Shown here: piece by piece, positions 35,667 through 47,700 of the stretch
Numbering within the stretch: position 1 is the first letter of the stretch
Layout: each line of letters begins with the position of its first letter
Assembly: GCF_011043525.1 (NCBI RefSeq)
Contig: NZ_JAAKGO010000005.1
Span: 124,001 to 188,000 of the forward strand
DNA: 64,000 bases
Source of the DNA: Sphingobacterium sp. SGG-5
GTDB taxonomy: Bacteria; Bacteroidota; Bacteroidia; Sphingobacteriales; Sphingobacteriaceae
Direction: 5' to 3'
Made by a program: the position numbers and the translations under genes
The notes under the pieces: model-generated
Databases searched by the model: none
What the model saw: only the letters and a program-made list of their open reading frames with translations
Told to the model about the DNA's origin: nothing

Positions 35667-37616
35667 TTAATACGCTAATACTTCGATTTCCGTTCTTCTG
35701 TTAGCTTGGTGCTCGGTCTCGGTACATTTCAGTCCATTGATACATCTATTAACTAGGCGGCTTTCACCGTAACCTTTTGCCACCATCCGTTCGCGGGCGA
35801 CTCCACGGCTGACAATATAATCTACCGCTGCCTGCGCCCTTTTCTGAGAGAGCGTCATATTATATGCATCACTTCCTCTACTATCCGTATGGCTCGAAAG
35901 CTCAATTTTTAATGTCGGATTATCCCGCAAAGTAGCTACCAATTTTTCCAATACCAATGCCGCATCAGGACGGATCTCGTATTTATCAAAGTCATAATAG
36001 ATATCCTCCAGTACAAATTTTTCACCGACCTTTTGTACGGATTGCAAACGGAGGGTCACATATACCGTAGTATCATGTTTGGCTATAATGGGTTCGATAA
36101 ACAATGTTTCAGACATATAGCCAATTTTCTCGCCCTGCAGTTTTAAGCGTTGCCCCTTTTCCAAATCGAAGGTAATTACTCCATCCACGTCCGTATTATT
36201 TCTACTCAATAGCTGTCCATTTTGATCAAATAGACTCACAGTCGCCTCCGACAACAATTCGTTTGTTTTTTTATCTTTTACCGTGCTGGTAAGCTTAATG
36301 CCGATTTTTGGTTTTTGATAGGTAAACGAATAAATATCATCCGACCCTATTCCCCCGGTACGATTGGAAGATAGATAACCCTTACTTCCATCTTCATTAT
36401 CTTCGAACACAACAAAAGCAAAATCGTCGGACGGAGAGTTAACAGGAAAACCCAGATTGACAGGTGTAGCGAAAGATGATTTAGTTCCTGCGGCTTTAAA
36501 AATATCCAGCCCTCCCATTCCGGGATGTCCCGTACTGGAAAAGTATAAAGTATCGGCATACACCGAAGGAAACATTTCATCTCCAAATGTATTGATAGCT
36601 GTTCCCGCATTCTGCGGTTTTCCCCAATTTCCATCTGCTCCGATCTCACAATACCATATATCTACGCCACCTAATCCGCCGGGCATATCTGACGCAAAAT
36701 ACAGCACTTTATTATCACTACTCAACGCTGCGTGGCCAACCGAATATTCTTTTACATTATTATAAGGAAAGTCTTCTTCCTCCCAATTATTGCCGGTCTT
36801 TTTAAATACCGTCAACTCCAAATTCTGTTCTTTCCAATATTGTCCTTCTGCTTTGATTTTTTCTGCAGAATTCCCAGCATACGTCCGGGTAATATACAAT
36901 GTCTCTTCGCCCTTATCAGATGCTACTGGTCCGATATGATAGGAAGATTGGTTAAAGCTATCGGTCATGATATCCGGATAGCTTAGTGTAGCGTCTTCGT
37001 GCCGAGAGGCCGAATATATACGCAAATAGGGCTGTCCGGTCATACCACTCGTATGACCAAGGAATGTATTGGGTTCCCCCACAAAGATGGCCCCGCCAGA
37101 AGTTGGAACAAGAGCGAACTCTGCCCGCGCGGTATTTATGCCTTGTTCATTCCTCAGTTTGTGTTTAGAAGGCTTTTTGAGCCACACCTCAGCCGAATCA
37201 GTACCTTGAATAGCATTTTCAAGCAGCGAAGTCGTGCCGTATTTTTCTATATAAAGCTTATATCGTTCCTTCGCCGCACTATATTTCCCTTGCTGTTTCA
37301 ACACTTCGGCATACTGTAAATGAGACTGTGGATCCGCGTCAGGCCTTTCTATAACACGGGCATACCAATTCTCGGCAAGGTTGTATTCTTTTATATAGTA
37401 ATAGCTGTTGGCTAACCGTTCCATATCGATAGTACGGGGATTTTTGGTATCTACAAGTGTTTCGTATACCTTTGCCGCATTGGCATATTCGTACATCGTA
37501 TAAAATTTCTCCGCACGGGACAACCGACTTGGCTGTTCCTGCCCTTGAACAACTTCAAAATGCAGTAGGAGACTTAAAGCTGTCATGCCCATGCAGATAA
37601 GATATTTTCTTTTCAT
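35667..37616 (-). CDS. OmpA-family TPR/PD40 protein (PorE-like) of the adhesin locus
   Basis: The ATG at 37616 starts the signal peptide (MKRKYLICMGMTALSLLLHFEVVQGQ). About 649 residues. TPR-like repeats at ~30-140 ('RLSRAEKFYTMYEYANAAKV', 'LQYAEVLKQQGKYSAAKERY') are followed by PD40 blades ('SSDNKVLYFASDMPGGLGG', 'ADTLYFSSTGHPGMGG', 'KGYLSSNRTGGIGSDD'). A carboxypeptidase-regulatory-like domain and a C-terminal OmpA domain complete it ('IYYDFDKYEIRPDAALVLEK', 'IELSSHTDSRGSDAYNMTLS'). It is anchored to peptidoglycan on the periplasmic side of the outer membrane and, in loci like this, accompanies PorP/SprF and a large T9SS adhesin. It lies 52 bases after the PorP/SprF gene. Confidence 0.9.
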   Translation of the reverse strand: MKRKYLICMGMTALSLLLHFEVVQGQEQPSRLSRAEKFYTMYEYANAAKVYETLVDTKNPRTIDMERLANSYYYIKEYNLAENWYARVIERPDADPQSHLQYAEVLKQQGKYSAAKERYKLYIEKYGTTSLLENAIQGTDSAEVWLKKPSKHKLRNEQGINTARAEFALVPTSGGAIFVGEPNTFLGHTSGMTGQPYLRIYSASRHEDATLSYPDIMTDSFNQSSYHIGPVASDKGEETLYITRTYAGNSAEKIKAEGQYWKEQNLELTVFKKTGNNWEEEDFPYNNVKEYSVGHAALSSDNKVLYFASDMPGGLGGVDIWYCEIGADGNWGKPQNAGTAINTFGDEMFPSVYADTLYFSSTGHPGMGGLDIFKAAGTKSSFATPVNLGFPVNSPSDDFAFVVFEDNEDGSKGYLSSNRTGGIGSDDIYSFTYQKPKIGIKLTSTVKDKKTNELLSEATVSLFDQNGQLLSRNNTDVDGVITFDLEKGQRLKLQGEKIGYMSETLFIEPIIAKHDTTVYVTLRLQSVQKVGEKFVLEDIYYDFDKYEIRPDAALVLEKLVATLRDNPTLKIELSSHTDSRGSDAYNMTLSQKRAQAAVDYIVSRGVARERMVAKGYGESRLVNRCINGLKCTETEHQANRRTEIEVLAY

Positions 37617-37694
37617 AACTGTACTTTCCTGGTTTGTGTTCAATAAATTATGTGCTCACCTTGGTATCGTTACTTTCCAAATTATGTATCCGGC

Positions 37695-38711
37695 TTAAAA
37701 ATATCGTGGACTCAAAACCCGTCTATCTAAACGGCCGAATGTCACGCCCAAGGTTACTTCATGAGAACCTTGTTGTATTCCTCCGACCTGATTGAGCATG
37801 TGGTCATAGGAATAACCTATACGAAATTTAGGTGTAACATAAAACTGGGCTATACCACTCACCGAATTGAGTGAACTCAACCTATTTTCAGAATAACTTG
37901 TATAATCCCGATTAAATATCTTTGCACGTGTGCGATAACCTCCACCGATCCAGAATTTATCATGGAAGACAAACATAGCATTGATATCTAAGGAAGTGGG
38001 TCCCATAAAATCATCCTTAATTAATATACTCGGTCTCAACAATAGTGCTTGTTCCAACTCAAACAATGCACCTGCGATAAAAAAGCCATGAATATTGCGG
38101 TATAAGGTCTCCAACGAATTCTGATTGAATTGAAAATCCTCATCACTATCTGTACCGGCAAAGAGATCTTGTACGGAAACACCCGCGTACCAACGCGAGT
38201 TATTATAGTATACACCGAGTCGAATGTCGGGTCGCCAGGTCGATACCTTTCCATCCGGCAATATGCTATCATCACTTTCTAATGGATTCAACTTATTACC
38301 ATCCAACCCATATTGGGTGACGCCTCCGGCTATCCCTAAGCTCAGCCGATGCTCATCCGATCGATCCAGCTGCAAGCGAAGAGCATAATTTGCATATACA
38401 CTTGTAGCCGCCTGTGCTCCCAATGCATCTGCTGTAACGGTTAGCCCTACCCCGTGTCTTCGGTATACCGGATCTAAGACGCCGTCTATAGAAAGAGTGC
38501 CGGTTTTTGGAGCTCCATCCAAACCCGTCCACTGGCTTCGCAACCCCAACTGTCCAAACCACTCTTCCTTATATCCTGCATAGGCAGGATTAATACTGAT
38601 CGAGTTGAATATATATTGTGTCAACTGAATATTCTGTTGGCCATATCCTGCTGTTGTCAAAAGGAGGATGATCGATACAATCATCCAACTTTTTAATCTA
38701 TACTGTTCCAT
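37695..38711 (-). CDS. PorP/SprF-family type IX secretion system outer-membrane protein
   Basis: The 338-residue protein has a signal peptide (MEQYRLKSWMIVSIILLLTTAGYGQ) followed by 'QNIQLTQYIFNSISINPAYA', the PorP/SprF hallmark near the N-terminus. 'WFGQLGLRSQWTGLDGAPKT', 'GVGLTVTADALGAQ' and 'FRIGYSYDHML' continue the family's beta-barrel pattern. SprF-type proteins are needed for surface display of substrates with type B C-terminal domains such as SprB. The gene sits 27 bases after the 3670-residue type B substrate, its probable client. The last residues 'LGVTFGRLDRRVLSPRYF' end in an aromatic residue typical of outer-membrane barrels. Confidence 0.93.
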   Translation of the reverse strand: MEQYRLKSWMIVSIILLLTTAGYGQQNIQLTQYIFNSISINPAYAGYKEEWFGQLGLRSQWTGLDGAPKTGTLSIDGVLDPVYRRHGVGLTVTADALGAQAATSVYANYALRLQLDRSDEHRLSLGIAGGVTQYGLDGNKLNPLESDDSILPDGKVSTWRPDIRLGVYYNNSRWYAGVSVQDLFAGTDSDEDFQFNQNSLETLYRNIHGFFIAGALFELEQALLLRPSILIKDDFMGPTSLDINAMFVFHDKFWIGGGYRTRAKIFNRDYTSYSENRLSSLNSVSGIAQFYVTPKFRIGYSYDHMLNQVGGIQQGSHEVTLGVTFGRLDRRVLSPRYF

Positions 38712-38738
38712 AATATGTCTTAGTAGTACGTCCGAAAA

Positions 38739-41700
38739 TTAGTTTCTTTTAATAAGTATCGATCCTGTATATTTTGTGACCTTGCCATTCCTAGACAATT
38801 GCAACACATAGAAATAAGTACCTTCATTCAATCCTCTTCCATCCCATTCATTATTATAGATACTATTTTTATATACTTCACTTCCCCAACGATTCATGAT
38901 GGTTAGATGTACCGAATCATACAGCTCCAAACCTCGGATGACAAAATAATCGTTGACATTATCTCCATTTGGCGTGATGACATTTGGTATCTCCAATGGA
39001 TTATCGATTACATTTACAGTCACGATCGCCTCATTACTTGTGCGCCCCTTTATATCCTTCACCGTATATTTAAATGACACTTCACCCAAAGACGCGGTTT
39101 CTGCCGTGTAGATTACTTCCCCGTCCGGCAATACTTCTACCTTTCCAAAGGTCGGCTGTTGGGCAATTTGTACCTTTGCCGGATCGATATCCCATTTTGT
39201 CTTGATGTCATTATTCAATACCGCAATTTTAACTTCTAACCCAGCCTTGACCTCTGCAAAATCATCAACGGCCTCGATCAATGGATAATCGACAGGAATT
39301 TCCGGCGTATCATCATCATCGTCCGGATCCTCATCAGGTGGTGTATCCGGTCCCCACACGTCTATGCCGTTCGTAATCGTTGCAGGAGCATCGTCATCTA
39401 CTTTTGCGATGATCCGAACAACTATCGTTTCCTGCACACCAATCTTTGCATTAGTCGTTAATGTGGCCTGATTGCCTGTTCCGCTTAGGGTAGCATTCGT
39501 GCTGATCATCTCATATCCAGTGATGGTAACACCGTTGCCCGGTCTTTCTCCTAAAAGAATAGCTTTACCTATTTCGATGACAGCAGGGCCGTTATTGGTG
39601 ATCGTAACCGTAAAGGTTGTGCTTTCACCTGCCTTCACCCGAGCCTCATCAGCAACCTTGGTGATGGTCAGGTTATATTCCCGATCCACTGGTATCGGCG
39701 GCGTCTCATCCTCGTCATCCGGATCATCATCAGGTGGCGTATCTGGACCCCATACTTTTATAGCATTGCTGATAGTAGCCGGGGCATCAGCCGAGACCAA
39801 CGCTGTCACTTTCACCACGATATCGGCTCCTACATCCATCACCTGGGTCGTCGTGAGTGTCGCACTATTACCTGTACCGACAATACTTGCCGATCCAGAT
39901 GTTATTGCATACCCCGTAATCGTCAGTCCTGTACTTGGCAGCTCACCCAATTGGATGACCTTACCCGTTGCAATCGCCGATGGGCCATCATTGCGCACTG
40001 TCACCGTAAAGGTCGTGTTCTCACCAGCCTTCACCCTTGCCTCATCCGCAACCTTGGTGATGGTCAAGTTATATTCCCGATCCACGGGTATCGGCGGTGT
40101 CTCATCCTCATCGTCTGGATCCTCATCAGGTGGTGTGTCTGGCCCCCATACTTTTATGGCATTGCTAATAGTAGCTGGTGCGTCGGTAGCGACTGTCGCC
40201 AGCACTTTGACAATAATACTGCCATTCACCGGTACTATATTATCAACCGTGATAGTAGCCTTATTGTCGGTAACACTGATACTTCCGTAATTACTCGCTA
40301 TCGTGAAATCGGTAATTTCTAAGCCCGCACGAGGTATATCTTCAAGGAGAATAACATCTCCTACTTCGACAATGCCTGGCCCATTATTGGTAATTGTCAA
40401 TGTAAAGCTGGTATTCTGTCCCGCTACCACCCTATCGTCATCCGCTTGTTTCTTAATGCTCAGCTTTACGGTGCAATCTTTGACAATCGGTGTGACCGCC
40501 AAGCGGGCAACACTTTCGCAGTTCGATCCCCTCTGGCTGGCGTAGTAGGTCACACCATCTTGTAGTAGTGTCGAATTTGCCAATGCCGTTCCTCCCGTTG
40601 CAGCTGCATACCATTTAATAGTCGTTCCCACTACCGGTAAATCGGCCAAGGTCTTACGGTCGCTGATACAGAATTCAGGAGCAGCATCAGTTATCGTAGG
40701 TGCTGCAGTTACAACAACATTTACATGTAAAATTGCAGCTTGGCCCGGCGTATTCTCACAGACCCCATCTCCACTTACAGTAACATAATAGCTCGTGGAC
40801 GTCGTCGGTGCAACGGTAACGTTGGTAATTTGTGTAGTTAACGAAGCGTCAGTATAGAATTTAAATACCGGATTGCTGACGGTCGAGCTACCAGCTGACA
40901 ATGTCAGACTTTCACCTTCACAGATGGTGACATCATTCACAATAATATCAGCGGTCGTAGCTGTACGGGTTACCGTTATCCGTACAGGAATACGAATGCT
41001 TTCACATCCTTCAGCACTGCGCTGGCTAACATATACTGTGTAGATCCCCACATTAGCACTGTTTGCCGTCGGTACCGCTACCAAAGGTGTCGTTGAATTT
41101 TGATCGGCGTAAAAGATCAGATTATGACCCGGCAATGCAGTGACTTGATAAGACACGGTAGACGCTGATGGGGTCTGACATATCACCTGATCTACTACGA
41201 TTGGAGGGACGGGTAAAGCATTGATTGTAACCTCTATAGCCGTCCGTTCACCAACTTCACAGGTTCCAAAACGTACGGTCTGTACATAAAAAGTATATAT
41301 ACCCGCTCCCAGGTTCTTCACATCGACGATATTTCCGGCAGTAGCACTTGAATAAATCCGGTATGTTGTACAATTGTCTGCCGGTACGATGGTTATGTCT
41401 CCTCCCTCACAAATCTCAAATTTATTATCATTATTGTCCCCCGTAATGATTGCCGGCACCTGCCGACTTATATCGTGTACTCTTAGCTGTGTCAACACAT
41501 CTGCCACACCTCCATACAATATTTTGATACGATCAAACGCATGTCCCGCCGTATAGGTCACCACGGCTTCTGTCCCACCAGACAATATATCTACCTTCAA
41601 CACAATTCCATCCTGACTGACAGGTTGGCCCACAGGCACATCACCCAAATAGGGTTGTACAGTAAACGATTGCAAAGCTTGTACGCTAAGCAAAGCCCCT

Positions 41701-44700
41701 GGCGTCGATAAATTGATCAACAACTTGTCGCCCACTAACGCAGGAATGTTATATAATACCTCCAAACGCGTCTTTGCATTTACTGCAGCTATATTGTTCA
41801 TCACTGCATATGTCGCCGGATCATTGTCCACGGCATTTTCTGCTTGGTCCACGCCGGCCAATATATTTGCGACACCCAGCACGCTAATTGGATTTTCGAT
41901 ACCATGTAAAACATCAAATATTTCTTCCGATCCACAGTCGACAGTACCCGACTGATGGTAGTATGCTTCATAGATATAAGCCGTCTGTAAGATAGAGGCC
42001 ACTCCGGCGAAATAAACTTTTACACCAGAGTACGGTACCGCTTGCCCGTTCTGATTGACCGGAGTGAATGTATATTCGTAGACATTTAATCCACCTAATA
42101 CTTCCACCAGCTTCGGCTCCACATCATGGACTGTACTCACGGCAATACCATTACCATCAACAGCAACTACTCTCAACGTACCAACGGCGTTCACCGTACT
42201 CAGGTTTTTACCCAATTTTACACTAACAGGCGTACCTGCTGCCACGGCACTATTCCATTTCAACGTCTGATAAGTCTGTCCCGTCAATAGCCCTCCAAGT
42301 AAATTCAGTCCTTCTGTCAACGTACTGTGCGTTTCTACATCACCATCTGCCGCCTGACCGATGTCAGTTGCCGCTCCCAAAGGCACAACTAAACGAGACA
42401 CACCATAGGAAGAAGCGTCAGTCGCATAAATGCGGCTATACACCGGTGGACATGCATCCTCAGAAAATACATGGATCACAACAGATACCGAAACGGTACA
42501 GTGATCAGCTTCTGAAATGACCGCTGTATAGGTATAAGTACCTACTGCATCGAACGAGCGTGTCGTGGTGATAGCACCCATATTTGTTCCCGCATCGTCA
42601 TACCATGTCACTATCGCGCTAGAAGTTGATATAGTAGGTAAAGTCACTGACTGACCGACTTCAATACCATAGCTCAATGCGCCGTTGATAGTATAAATCG
42701 GGGTTGGATTGACGTTTATCGTAACTTCTTTCGCCGTGCCGGGCGCATTCTCACAAACAGCATCTCCATCTACTGTCACATAATATGTGATGGTTGTCGC
42801 CGGATGAATACTTAATGTCGAACCTGTATATACTCTATTCGTTAAAGCGGCATCACTATACCAGTGGAATACCGGATTGGACACTATTGTACTTGGACTG
42901 GCCACCAAAGAGGCTTGTAAAGTCACAGACGCTCCTTCGCAAACTGCACTTTCATGACCTATTACCTGAATGTCATTGGCGACCGGGCGAGGATAAACCG
43001 TCAAGTCTACACCAACAGAAGGCTCACTCGGGCAAGCACCGAGAGAAGCTCGCACGGTATATACACCAGTTGCATCTGCGTCATATGAAGTGCCTGTACC
43101 TACCGATGTTCCATTTCTAAACCAAGTATATGTTGCCCCTGCCTGTACATTGGAAATAGTAAGCGGGACGACCTCTCCAGTACAGAACTGATCTGTTACC
43201 ACCGAAGCAATAATCGGTCTAACGGGCACATCATTCACCACCACATTAATTGTTGCAGGAGGATTTTGGAAGCAATAATCCGTTGAGACGACCGCTGCAT
43301 AATAAGTAGTCACAAGACTTGTTGGAATAACGTCTATACTTTGCCCTACGCCAATTTCACCACTTAATGTACCGGTACCGGCATTATATGAACTATACCA
43401 TATAATGCTGGATAGGACTGTAGGATCTAAGCCAGACAAACCTGATAAATTAGCGGTCAGTGTTATACTTTCTCCTAAACAAATTGGACCGGAGTCAGCT
43501 AACTGAAGATCTGTTGCCAACACTGGCGTACACGCAGTAGGCATGCTATGCGTATCGCTTTTGGTTATTGGAGCACCTTGAGGATTTTCAAAATTGACCA
43601 CAGCTTCATTGGTAATAGGCGTGGGCGGTGTAATCGAACTAGCGCCTACAATATATTGGAAAGTTTTGGTTTCCCCTACCGCTAAATCGAATGGAGGAAA
43701 AACGACGTCATTTGCACTTAGCACTCCACCCGACGGACTCTCATCAAAAATGGTCGTAGCAGGAACATCACCGACGACAGTAAGCGCGGTCAAGTTTTTA
43801 TTTCCGCTATTGGTGACTGTAATGGTATACGTAATCTTATCATTTAGCACTGCCATTCCACTATTCACTCCATCACTGACACCATTCAATTCAATATTTA
43901 CATCATGTATATGAGTTACCGCTATAAGAGTACCTATCTTTGTTTCGTCCGGTACTGTAGGATTCAGATTATCTACAGGCGGATGACTTTCTCGCGCCGT
44001 ACTGATTTCATTACTGACGATGGTGGCCACATTCCGTATTTCTTGTATGCCTGTCAGATCGGCATCTACTTTCACCCTAAAGGCGTATGATTTGGTCTCA
44101 CCAACTCCCAAGGTAGCAATCGTTGTCGATGCTGTATATCCCGGCTCCAATATTATTCCCGGAGTAAGCGGATCGGCCAACGTCACATTCGTCAATGCTT
44201 TATTCCCCCTATTTTTCACATATAACGTATATTCTACTTGTTCGCCACCGGATACACTTGTAATCGCGGGATCAAATGTACTTGTACCGACCATTTGTAC
44301 TTTGTAGGCTTTCCAGAGTACAACATCAAAATTGTCGTCAACCGGGATAGAAGTAGGATCACCCGGATTGGCAGCCGGATCTGGGCCTGCAGAAGGATCT
44401 GTAGGGTCTGCAGGAGTCGTCGGTGTTCCTGGATCATCCGGAGTTTCTTTGACATAAGCAATGTTATCGATGGTATTCCGCCCCGTCAGATCCTCATTCA
44501 CTGTGACGACAAAGCTTACAGAAGTCGTGCCCCCTACAGGCAAGTCGATTCCCGAGAAAGAAACAGCGCCGTCTTGGTGAATACCTCCATTATTTGCCGA
44601 CTGGAAAGTTGTGCCACCTGGAATTGCATCAGACACAGTAAGCCCAGTAAGATCTTGATTTCCAACATTTCGTATATATAGCGTATACGTGACATTTTCT

Positions 44701-47700
44701 CCGCCACGCACCGATGTCGTAGACAGCCCGCCGGTCACCGCATAGGCTTTCCATGTCGTCACAGTCTTGATCTGTTGTACAGGGATATCGGTTGTTGTTC
44801 CCGGATCTACAGTAGGATCAGGATCTACCGGATTAGATGGATCTGCCGGTGGGACCGTGCCCGTACCTGGATCTGTCGCATCCTTTTTCACAAAGGCCAC
44901 GTTACTGATTTTGTTAACGCCAGTCAAATTGTCTGCGACCTTCACCCGGAATGTTAATACCTGCGTGGCTCCGGCCGGTACATTTACATTTTGGAAAGTG
45001 ACTTCTCCATCTGCAAAAGCTCCTCCGTTAGAATCAGCTGAGCCGGGCACATACGTTGTATGGGTCGGGATGGCATCTGTCACGATGTAATTTTCTAAAT
45101 CTACCGTACCCGTATTACGAATATGGATGTTATACACTACTTCCTCTCCCCCCTTGACCTGTGCGATGGCAGTACCTGTACCAGCTTCTTGATACGATTT
45201 CCAAGCTTCGAAATTCGCCACTTGACAATCTGGTGTGATATAATAGAGGCGTACATTCGGTACAAGCAACGACGCGCCTGCCAATGCATCCAAACGCAAT
45301 GCCACCTCATCAAATACGACAGTTGGTGAAAAAGTAATCTCACTAGCTGCACCGTTATCAAATAATTGCGCCAAGTTCACATTGCCAATTACAGCGTTCT
45401 GTATAGTTTGATTGTAAACTTCGACGCCCGCATTATAGGCTATCAATCGCATTCTTCCAAATACGGCCGCGTCCACACTACCTTGGCCCACGGACATCTT
45501 TAATTTTATCAGGCTATTCGCCTCTATAGTCTTATTAAACTGTATATTTTGTTGGATATGACCAGTCACATTGAGTGTGCCTAAACTCAAGGTCGAAAAA
45601 TCTCCATTATTGTTATTATCCAGCACCTGGAATGCATCCCGTACGCCGTACTCACCAATTCCTGTTACACCGACACTCAAACCTGAGCCGTCCCATGAGG
45701 TCGTAACTGCTTCTGCACATCCATCAAAATTGGTTTCATAGCACATGCCATAGACATGCAATGCATTATCTTGTGCCGTGATGCCGACGACCGATTCTGT
45801 GAACGTCTTTATGACGACTTTTCGATAGGCTTGATCCGCTGTCAAAGCGATGTAATAACGTCCAGCTTTATCTTGAACGATCTTGATATTTCCATTCGCT
45901 CCAGTAAAAGACGATTGACTGTTGCCGGACACCAAGTTATTACCTACAGCATCTTGAACATCAATCGTGAAATAATGATTACCTAAGAGAATCCCGTCGA
46001 CAACTCCACCCACAACGTTGCCTAAGCTTCCAGAAAGCAAAGCTTCCAGCAATCCGCTATTTTCGGCTATACGGATATATGATATACGACCAGCCGGAAC
46101 ATCCGCCTGATATCCAAATGTCAGTTTTCCGCTTACGTTGTTGACTCCCAAAATAACCCCCGCCCCTGAACGTATTGAAGCATAGCTATTATGATTACCA
46201 TCCACTGCATTACTAATATCATCAACAGCATAGGTATCATATTCATCAGCAACAGAAGTACCTGTTTCTACTACATCGGCACAAACCGAGCTCCGGTACG
46301 GGGGAGCCATAAAGTCAGGGTCCGGGCAACCGGTAGTAACACGGCTCATACCGTATAAATGTATAGGCGCGCTGGCATTTAGACCCGCTACAGAACTGAT
46401 TTCTATTTTCGCTCGATCATACACTACATTCGGAAAGAATGTCAGCGCTTGAACTCCCCCACTGTTAAACAGTGCCAATAGATCAAGGTTGTTGATCAAA
46501 CCTGTTGCTAACGTCTCATTATAAACTAAATGTTCACCGTTATACAATTTAAGCCTTGACTGTCCTAAGAGATCTACATTGAGTATTCCCGGATTCCGCA
46601 GTTGCAAACGTACCCTTAATGAATCGTTAGTCGTTGATTTGCTTTTAAAATAAACGGTTTGGGAAACAGAAGCTCCGATGCCTGCTAACCCCAGGTTTAA
46701 CGCCGAATAATTTGACGAATTATCATCGATTGCAAAATCAGGATTAACCACCCCTCCATTGGTAATATCAGCAATATCTACAGCGATCCCGGTTCCATCC
46801 CAGGAAGTAAAGGCCGCCTGTTCACACAAGTCAACCTGAGTTTCCCGGCACATACTGTAAACCTTGATACTGGAAGATCCCATCCCACCAACCAACGCGC
46901 GATGGTAATATTCAAGTCGAATAGACTGATAAGGATATGCGGCGGTCACCGCCAAATAAAAGCGCCCATCGACATCCTGCACCAGCTTCACAAACTCCGT
47001 ATTCAAACCAAGCTGACTGTTATACGTTGCTCCTATTTGATTACCTGCTGCATCCTTTATCTTAACCTGTATATATTGATCCCCTAATGCAACAGACCCC
47101 AAAACACCGGCCAATGCGTCGCCTAAGGATCCACCCAACAAGGACTTAAATAAATTCGTTTCCGAATCTACCCGAATATACGAAACCTCATGTGCAGCAA
47201 CTGGTGCAGCATATTTCAATTCAAGATGACTATTATACGTTCCTAAGCCCCCTACTAATCCTGCTCCTGCGGAAAGGATAGCATAGGTATCCGCATCAGG
47301 ACTATCCGTGATCGCTTCAAAAGGAAAATTAACATGTTCGAAACTGGTTACCATGGTGCCACAATCTTGCTGATTGAAAGGAGAGACTGTTTTCCCCTCC
47401 CAAGTTAGTTCCGGATCAGGGCATGAATCCGAGAAACGTTCTATACTATAGACTTCCAATGGATTAGCAAACACATTGGCTTCTACTAACGAAGCTATTC
47501 CTACCGCTACACGGTCAAAAGCTTTGCCGGGAGCAATGGGGACGTTAATCATCTGTCCGTTGGAAAGCAATTGTAGCACATCTACTCCGGGTAACAACTT
47601 TTCGTTTAGCCTTTGTGAGTAGACCTCGTCTGTACCTTGATAAGCTTTGATGATAATGCTTCCAATTATATCAGCCGTCACCGTACCTTGTACTTGCATC

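Noticed and set aside
39472..40322. Long open frames on the plus strand inside the giant adhesin gene
   Set aside because: They are antisense shadows of the repeated, codon-biased DUF11 segments, with low-complexity Ser/Val content, no promoter and no start context.
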